The notes under the pieces are model-generated. The model saw only the letters and a list, made by a program, of their open reading frames with translations, searched no databases and was not told the DNA's origin. Below, in pieces: positions 57,514 to 64,000 of a stretch of 64,000 nt of DNA (positions are counted from its first letter, which is position 1; each line of letters begins with the position of its first letter). The stretch covers positions 170,619 through 234,618 of the forward strand of contig MNCI01030517.1 in the NCBI GenBank assembly GCA_015680685.1, given 5' to 3'. The position numbers and the translations under genes were made by a program. This DNA comes from Gnetum montanum (taxonomy: Eukaryota; Streptophyta; Gnetopsida; Gnetales; Gnetaceae).

Positions 57514-58628
57514 TACCATCTGATAGATTCTAATTCCAAGGATCGGCACCAACTTTCTGCTTCTTTAATAAGTGTCCTAGAAAACAACTTAAGCTTTTGC
57601 CAATCATTTGTGAAAATCATGAAGATGGTTCTATGGATTGAGTTATATCCCCTTTTGAATTTTGGGATATTATTCTTGTCTAGCCTCTTGATCCAGCTAT
57701 CCCTTATGTGCCTTGTAGGAATTCTCACCACCTCTACAATGTTTAGCATGCTTCAGGTAGTGAGTAAGGGCTCACCGTAGGCTTGATTTTGATGCCTACG
57801 ATGCCCTCTACTACCCCTTCATTTGTGGCGATGGACCTCTCTTGAATGCCCATACCTTGGATCTTGACTAGCCCAATAGTCCCTACAATCATCCTAGTCT
57901 CGTCAATCACCTCCATCATAATCACACCCCTTGCGGTTGTGTTCAGAGCCAGAAGTGGAAGAAGATGATGACAAAGGTGAAGAGGAAGGAGGACTAGCAT
58001 CATTACAATTCTTGCCACCCCCTCTTTGGTGGTCACTACCACGATCATTATCATGTTTCTTGCCCACATATCTACCATGATTTTCCTCTTTGGATTCCCC
58101 TTTGTCATGGGATTCATTCGTGCTAAAACCAAGATGATGTATCATGGACTGCAATTTTTGGGCTTGACCTCCTTTACCAAAGTCAAAAAGAGAAGTCTCT
58201 CTATATGAAAAACTCCTAGAGAAGGGTTCTCCATCATTTCATTTGTATAGGATGAATGGAGAATCATTAGGCCACTTTCCCTTTGTAGATTTGTAGCACT
58301 GCTCTAGTTATCGATCCCTTAGACATTGTGCATCAGTGGGATGATACTCCCTAGCGTCACTCTCCTACACAACATGTTCAACATGCAATGCTTGGATGCC
58401 CAACCACATAAGTGTTTGTTAAAGCATCATAGGAATGGATTGATTGGGTGGCAACACAATGTTGCCCTTCATGTCTTGCCACCGTAGTAGTTCATCCTGG
58501 TGTAAGATGATGATGAAATTGGGCACATACTCATCAAGATGAGTATATAACACTTTGTATTGTTGAGGCACCTACTAGTTTACTCCATCAAACTTGGGTA
58601 GATAATCACTCCTATGAGAAGAAGACAT
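57514..58628 (-). pseudogene. N-terminal gag of element F/E
   Basis: Minus strand from ATG at 58628 (MSSSHRSDYLPKFDGVN). Then about 330 codons with many stops: VLYTHLDEYVPNFIIILHQD, an acidic/basic middle (open part 58154-57903), then LDKNNIPKFKRGYNSIHR and NDWQKLKLFSRTLIKEAESW in the open frame 57749-57514. The last residues ESIRW continue directly into TMLKIF at 38501 if the nested Tat element is removed. Confidence 0.7.
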
Positions 58629-58762
58629 CTTGTATTAGAGAACAAAAAATGCAATGTGCTTCTTATAGTTGTTGTAGTTATTTGATATGATTTTAGGGTT
58701 TTTTCCAATGATGGTAAATAATTTTTCACTAAATCATAGATAGCACACCTAACAATAAAAGG

Positions 58763-58780
58763 TCCCTGACAATAGTGTCA
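58763..58780 (-). other. Primer binding site of element F/E
   Basis: Minus strand TGACACTATTGTCAGGGA, a decayed tRNA-Asp complement, one base inside LTR F. Confidence 0.6.
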
Positions 58781-58781
58781 A

Positions 58782-59051
58782 TGATGAGTAGCAAGGTACC
58801 CCTACACCCAACCATACAAATCACAAGCGTTCACGCACAATCTGGTCGAATTCTGTAGACCTTAAGTTCCTAAGTACACTAGTTCTACAATGTGAAATCT
58901 ACAATGTCCAAGCTCTATATTTCTAGGTTGGCACACATCCCACCATATTGGGTATTTGACATTGCTTCTTGGGCCTTGATATTAGGTATCTGATATCAAG
59001 GCTTCGATATCGAATATCTAATATTGGAGCTAACAAAAATATGCTTCATCA
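58782..59051 (-). repeat. LTR F (5' LTR), internally deleted
   Basis: Begins TGATGAGTAGC and ends GCTTCATCA. Compared with LTR E it lacks about 600 bases between AATGTGAAATCTA and the CAAGCTCTATATTTCTAGG promoter block, leaving both ends and the palindromes (GATATC at 58992-58997 and 59006-59011). Confidence 0.75.
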
Positions 59052-60943
59052 AGATCTAAATGGTTCATTTTCAAAAAAAATTTAAAAACTTACATAAAAT
59101 TTCAAGATATGCAATAATGAAGTTGTGTAGATTTAACAAATTTGAGATTTAAGTGATATATTTTTGGGGAAAATTAAAAACCTGTTCAATAGAAAAATTT
59201 TGAAATCTCCATAAAAAAATTCAATATGGTTTTATTTTTAAATCTTCCATTAAAAGAATTTCAAAATGACTTTCAGGATATCTTTCAAGAAAAGTTTAAA
59301 ATATTTATGATTGCATTGGAAAAAAAATTTAAGATTTATGATTCATCTAGGAAGGAAGATGGTGAAAAAAATTTCAAAACCCATGCTTTATTTTGAAATC
59401 TTCCATTAAAAGAATTTCAAGATGATCTTCAAGATATTTTAGCCTAAATTTTACTTAACTATGTTTTAACCACTGATCCTTGTTATTAAGATTTACAACT
59501 TAGTTTGTGAAATATATATTTAGATGATTGTAACCTTCCAACCACTCCTTGAGCAACGTTGCCCAACAATGGTAGGACTAATAAAAGTTACCACAATCAT
59601 GACATTGGGCACTACTTGTTGGGACAAATAAAAGTTACCATAGCCATGACATTGGTCCAAAGAGATTGAACCCCATTTAATAAACTCCAACCTCTTAGCC
59701 AAAATGAATTAATTGGGTAATCATAATTAGAGGTGGTGGGGCTAATGTCAAACTATAATAATGTTAATAATAAGAAAAAATTCAAACTATATCATATACT
59801 TAATACTGAATAGAAAACACCAAAAATATTATGGGAAAAAAAATTTCCAATTTTACAACTACTCAGGTGCACAATCCTACTATTCATGCATTATAAAATC
59901 AAGAGAGAATTTAATTATTAGTAGGAAGTTTGGTTCCAATTCTAACAATTCAAATTTAGGAAGATTGTAATATGTAATCAGCTGAATATAAATCTTGTCG
60001 TCTATTTGTAATACATATTTCTTTTTACATTTAAACTTAATTTGAAAAAAAAATGTCTACAAGAACCAAATGGTATGAAAATAGATTCCATATGCTAAAT
60101 AGGACCAAGAAGACTAACTATTTCTAGCCTAACTTTCTTAAAAATCAATGAAACATTAAATACCTTGAAAAAACATGGAACTTTAGAATACTCTTTTGAT
60201 TGTATATCAAAATATGGAATCCACTTACAAATGATTAGCACTACATGCTTATGTATAAATGACCCTATATTTAGGGCATGTTACACCATCGAAGAATTGT
60301 ATAACTTAATAAACAAGGAAAAATGAGAATAATACTTGCTATGAATGATTTGAATATCATGCTTTTGCATCACATCATTTAACTATGAAAAAAAACTTCA
60401 ATCAGAAGACAAGTAATCCAAATTTTAAATGAACACATATCATGATATAAGATCAACAATCGGTAACTCATACATAATTAGGAAGAAAGAAATTAGGTAT
60501 TTTCAGTGCATCAACATTATTAGAAGAAGGCATCACAAATTTCTACTTACTAGTTTGTAAATTTGCATTCACAAAATCAATAGAAATTTTTGCATTGATA
60601 GAAGAAGTAGAAATGTTAGCATCATTTGATAAAGTTGGAAGTAATTTAGAATTCAAACAATGTGTTAGCCTAGTAATAAGAATCTTAAATTGGGCTATAG
60701 GCTCGATTTTAATAAGTGTGATAAGTTATGTTCTATTAATGTTTCATCTTAGCTATATCTTCAAGAGGTAGATAGAGTCATTGAATTATGGTTCTAACAA
60801 ACCCCATCATGTTTATCAATAAGGGGTGGCTCAAGTGAGTAGATTCTTATGTAACAAGGATTTGTAGATAAAAGACTGTTAATTTGAGTCATGGTAAGGA
60901 TTTGACCCCCACCCAATCCTTAACATATGAAAACAATACTAAT
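59052..60943. other. No gene recognised; small direct repeats
   Basis: AT-rich. Two direct repeats stand out: an AAATCTTCCATTAAAAGAAT block at about 59239 and 59396, and an AATAAAAGTTACCA...ATGACATTGG block at about 59579 and 59625. No exon matching the fossil gene at 21057-30664 was recognised here, so the gene's missing 5' part was not found across element F/E. Confidence 0.5.
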
Positions 60944-61198
60944 TGATGAGCAACGAGTAGTTCTAATTCCCAACCATATAAATTACAAGAATATGTAAGT
61001 GGCCTGATCATAATCTGTATACTAGACTAGTGTGGCAACTAGATAGCTATGTGTTCAATCACATGTTACTATCTTCCCAATTGTACTTGTGTGACCCTTT
61101 AGTATATATGGTTAAGTACAATTAGGGCATATGGTTTTGATGTTGTTTGAGATATAATAATAAAATAATGTTAGAATATTATAATATTAAAATCTAAT
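60944..61198 (-). repeat. LTR G fragment, Athila-like family
   Basis: Starts TGATGAGCAACGAG and matches LTR E/H through GGCCTGATCATAATCTG and GTATATATGGTTAAGTAC to an ATAATAATAAAATAATG stretch. It is cut at 61198 where LTR H begins; the rest of G is expected beyond element H, outside the window. Confidence 0.65.
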
Positions 61199-62253
61199 TG
61201 ATGAGTGGCGAGGTACCCCTACACTCCACCATACGAATACGAGCGTACACACGCGATCCGGTCGAACTCCGCAGACTAAATGCCTTAACGCCACAAGAAA
61301 CACTTGGGGTTAATCGTTCGTTGTCTTCCCAGGCTTGCTTGTATGTGTCACGGTGTATGGTTAAGCAAGTCTGAGGTATGTGATTTTTTTGGTATTTTCG
61401 GCTTATCTTCTATGCTACCAGGAGAAAGGGTTGAGAAAACTAAACTAACTCTAACTAAGATCTAAGTCTAAATTAACTAGCGTCAGCATCCGTTCCCACT
61501 TGCCGGACACACCCTGAACTATGCAACTGCAGCTTACCAAACGCTAATCGTTACTGGGATCGCCACACGTAACGCAAGTGCTCGAAGTGGTCGTACTGAG
61601 GCACCTATTTAGCCTACGTGTGATAAGCAGCCGATTCCTTAGCCAGCCGTACACACCCGTGGGTGCTCGTAACTAAGTCGTACTTATCACACGATCTAGC
61701 CTAGCAATGAGCAGCCGATTCCTCAACTAGCCGTACACATTGGACCCTGGAGTTACCAAGCGCAGAATCCTGGAATACGCTACTGGGTTACCAAGCAGCC
61801 AATGCTCGTAATTGAGTCGTACTCATGCATTGCGTCAAGCAGCCGATTCCTTGACTAGCCGTACACGTCCGTAGACGCTCGTAATCAAGTCGTACTTGAA
61901 CGCACTAGGAAAGCAGTAAATGAAAGCAATAAATGAAACCACGTGCTGCAAGGTTTATCCAATCAAGTTCGTCTTTATTGCCGTACACAACTTGGGTTCA
62001 GGTTACAAGCTGCTCGAATAAAGAGCCGTTCACTCTAGGACTCCTACTGCGGGCACATGGGGAAAAATTCTAACTCTGGAGTGATCAATCTGCCAGAGCT
62101 TCGCTACACTAGCCAGGATTGGGAAATGAAGGGAGTGCCGCCTCTTATTTATAGATATGGCGGCGGACCGCGATATCGCGTACGCGATATCGCAGGGGAC
62201 GCGATATCGCATGGGACGCGATATCGCGGCCCAGTGCAAGTCGCGTCTCATCA
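61199..62253 (-). repeat. LTR H, young CpG-rich LTR
   Basis: 1055 bp with 7-base inverted ends TGATGAG / CTCATCA. It is far richer in CpG than the other copies and GC-richer than its surroundings. Its left side joins LTR G without a primer site and its right side has a polypurine tract, so it is the 3' LTR of a minus-strand element whose body continues to the right. Confidence 0.85.
62146..62228 (-). promoter_or_regulatory. LTR H promoter: four GCGATATCGC palindromes and TATA
   Basis: Minus-strand TATAAATA at 62153-62146. Upstream, GATATC cores at 62172-62177, 62186-62191, 62203-62208 and 62220-62225, each embedded in (C)GCGATATCGC(G). The first two plus the linking GTAC form a perfect 24-base palindrome, 62170-62193. 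Confidence 0.75.
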
Positions 62254-62262
62254 TACCCCCAT
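62254..62262 (-). other. Polypurine tract of element H
   Basis: Minus strand ATGGGGGTA directly before the LTR start TGATGAGACG, with GAGGACGAG 15-24 bases upstream, as in element F/E. Confidence 0.65.
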
Positions 62263-64000
62263 GACTGAATGAAAACTCGTCCTCGAGTTCCTTACAATGA
62301 TATCAGGTAGGTATGGGATTATTAGGGGAAATGGAACTAATGGGATGACATGTGAACGGTCTTTATTACAAGACTTGACAAAAACTGGTGTTCATGACAA
62401 CAAGGGTGAACACCTTATTACAATGACATCAGGCCACAGTTGGCAGCTGAGAGAAAAGAGGAGAGAGAATAGAAGAGAAGAAGAGAGAAGAGTCTTGTTG
62501 CTGCCAACGCCTAGATTGCGCCTTCCGTTGTCCATCCGTAAGCGCATTATCAATTCTGCTCCTTGCATAGCTGCTTCAGTGCTGCTCCATTCCAAGTGTT
62601 TGCTCCAGATCCATTCCGTTGTTGTATGATGGCCATCTGCACCCACAACACAATCATATATTAGCAAGGGTAATTGAATCATTAAGTAAATCATACCTTG
62701 CTTCGGTTTAGGTTCCTTGGCTAAGTTGTGGTATGGCTAATATGGATCTGGGAAAATGTAGATGATGACTACCGAAGGTATAGGGGTTAGGAAGAAAAAC
62801 GAAAAAATCCGGGGCTTAGGATAAAAATCGAAAAATCAGGCCCCGTACCCCCATGACTAATCGCGAACCTCCGGTAGCGTTAGAATGGAGAGAGAAAAGG
62901 AATAGGAATGATAGGTAAAAAGGGACAACTATGGCATCGATAAAAAGGATGTCATGATGGAAATGAACAAAAATGTTAATTAATTGCAAAATGTTAAGGA
63001 AAAGAAGTTAACTAATGTTCCAAATAGGAATGTCAGTGGGTCCTCCCCAAAGCAGGCTCATGCCCTTAATGCCCTGACAATCCCACATTCAAAGAGTCCG
63101 TGGGCTCTGGGAATGTCCTTTGGAACAAGAGTTAAAGTCTTAACCGTAAGAATTTACCAAAAAGAAAACAAAGCATCAACCAAAGTATATACAATGATAC
63201 AACCGGCAATGAGGTGAACAATGGAGAGAAGGATGGGAAGAAGAGAAGTGGAATGGAATCCCAAGAACAAGGTGGTGTACAGCCCCTTGTGTGTTTCATG
63301 ATTAATGTGACTTGGCGAATCTCATTCCAACTCTGGCCTCAAACCAACCACTTCCAGTGACTTCGCATCAATGCAGTTGGTTAAATCATCCACTTGGGTA
63401 ACAAGGATGCAACTTCGAGAAGCCACCACCATTCCGACGAAACAAAGGAGAGAATGGGAAGCGAGAAGGGCCTTAGTTAGAGGGAACACTTTGGTTCCAT
63501 AACCAGTGCTTGTAGCCCAAATTTATTCCGTCTAAGGGGTGTGCTTTGAATCCTCACTTTTAGCTTTTTAGCTTCTTTTTTTTTCTTCTTTTTTCGTTTT
63601 TCCATTTTTTTTTGTTTTGTGTTTTTATGCATGGGGACCACACCATGCAAAGACTTCTTTATTTTTATTGTCTCAGCTTCTGATTATTGGGTTACATCGG
63701 AATGGTAAGAAAACCCAAGAAGAAAACATCCAAGCACCCAAGTGAATGACCAACACAAGAGCACCAAGTTCCCTTGAAGTCACACCCTTTGCAAATCTGT
63801 GAGTCCTTCCTTAGTTTGAGAAATGCCCCGTCACCAGTTCATTGAAGTTCTTATTAAAAGGAAATTGTACATTTCCAAGCCAAGCGAAACCATAGATTTG
63901 ATGGATGGATGGATGAAGTGATCGCATTGCCTGTCATATCAAAAGAACATACCTTAGTATCAACAATGTAACTTAAAGGTAAAAACCAAACATTAGCAAT
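62263..64000 (-). mobile_element. 3' tail of element H, continuing beyond the window
   Basis: Minus-strand internal sequence collinear with 31541-33420 of element F/E (blocks such as CATGCCCTTAATGCCCT near 63060 and CCACACCATGCAAAGACTT near 63635). No domain recognised. The 100-codon open frame 62694-62392 is not supported by any motif. T-rich low complexity at 63565-63620. Confidence 0.6.

Larger units (their letters stand above)
30665..59051 (-). mobile_element. Athila-like element F/E, split by a nested 19-kb element
   Basis: One minus-strand element: 5' LTR 58782-59051, primer site 58763-58780, gag 58628-57514 continuing at 38501, then protease, RT, RNase H and integrase down to 33640, a non-coding tail, polypurine tract 31530-31540 and 3' LTR 31529-30665. 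Continuity of gag across the gap shows that the Tat element at 38507-57508 inserted later. The 3' LTR abuts an exon of the fossil gene with about 26 terminal bases missing, so a deletion followed insertion or the target duplication was lost. Confidence 0.75.

Noticed and set aside
59052-60943. Missing 5' exons of the fossil gene on the far side of element F/E
   Set aside because: One donor-like GTAAGT occurs near 59091 on the minus strand but the sequence before it is not convincingly coding.
62170-62193. Perfect palindrome read as a bacterial-type terminator or attachment site
   Set aside because: It is in an LTR promoter upstream of a TATA box, repeated in sister LTRs, and followed by no T-run.

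Overview
This window is nuclear DNA from a seed plant with a large, repeat-dominated genome. The evidence is the element content: Ty3/gypsy elements of the Athila and Tat lineages (the latter with a second, archaeal-type RNase H), a Ty1/copia element, LINE pieces, tRNA-derived repeat scraps, GT-AG introns and heavy CpG/CHG-type C-to-T decay. A roughly 9.6-kb fossil gene with a 5.7-kb intron and nested old retroelements would fit a gymnosperm or another giant-genome plant, but the species cannot be fixed from sequence alone. No intact single-exon gene, rRNA, intact tRNA or CRISPR array was seen.

Layout. 1-4125: decayed Athila-like gag-pol (+). 4100-6250: probable copia remnant (-). 6250-7105: two LTR pieces of the Athila-like family placed head to head. 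8330-19380: a LINE (+) split twice, by a pol-less Athila-family element (8597-16485, gag plus a second ORF) and by a probable solo LTR (17101-18572). 21057-30664: nine exons of a fossil protein gene (-) with phase-compatible junctions; its large intron holds a truncated copia element (22440-25560).

30665-59051: one Athila-like element (-), with its 3' LTR at 30665-31529 and its 5' LTR at 58782-59051. Its gag is split by a 19.0-kb Tat-lineage element (38507-57508, -) flanked by a perfect 5-bp target duplication, TACTC. Past it are small direct repeats, an LTR fragment (60944-61198) and a younger, CpG-rich LTR (61199-62253) inserted into that fragment; the internal part of this younger element runs off the window.

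The strongest novelty is inside the Tat element. Between protease and reverse transcriptase, where Ogre-type elements carry an intron, lies an eight-exon gene on the opposite strand (45823-51000, +) with GT-AG introns, compatible phases at most junctions, and a poly(A) signal. Its single-base premature stops are all explained by one C-to-T change in a Gln or Arg codon. Being antisense, its introns would not be spliced from the element's genomic RNA, so the gene could travel with the element. A second notable signal is a cluster of GCGATATCGC-type palindromes just upstream of the TATA box in the LTRs of the Athila-like family.
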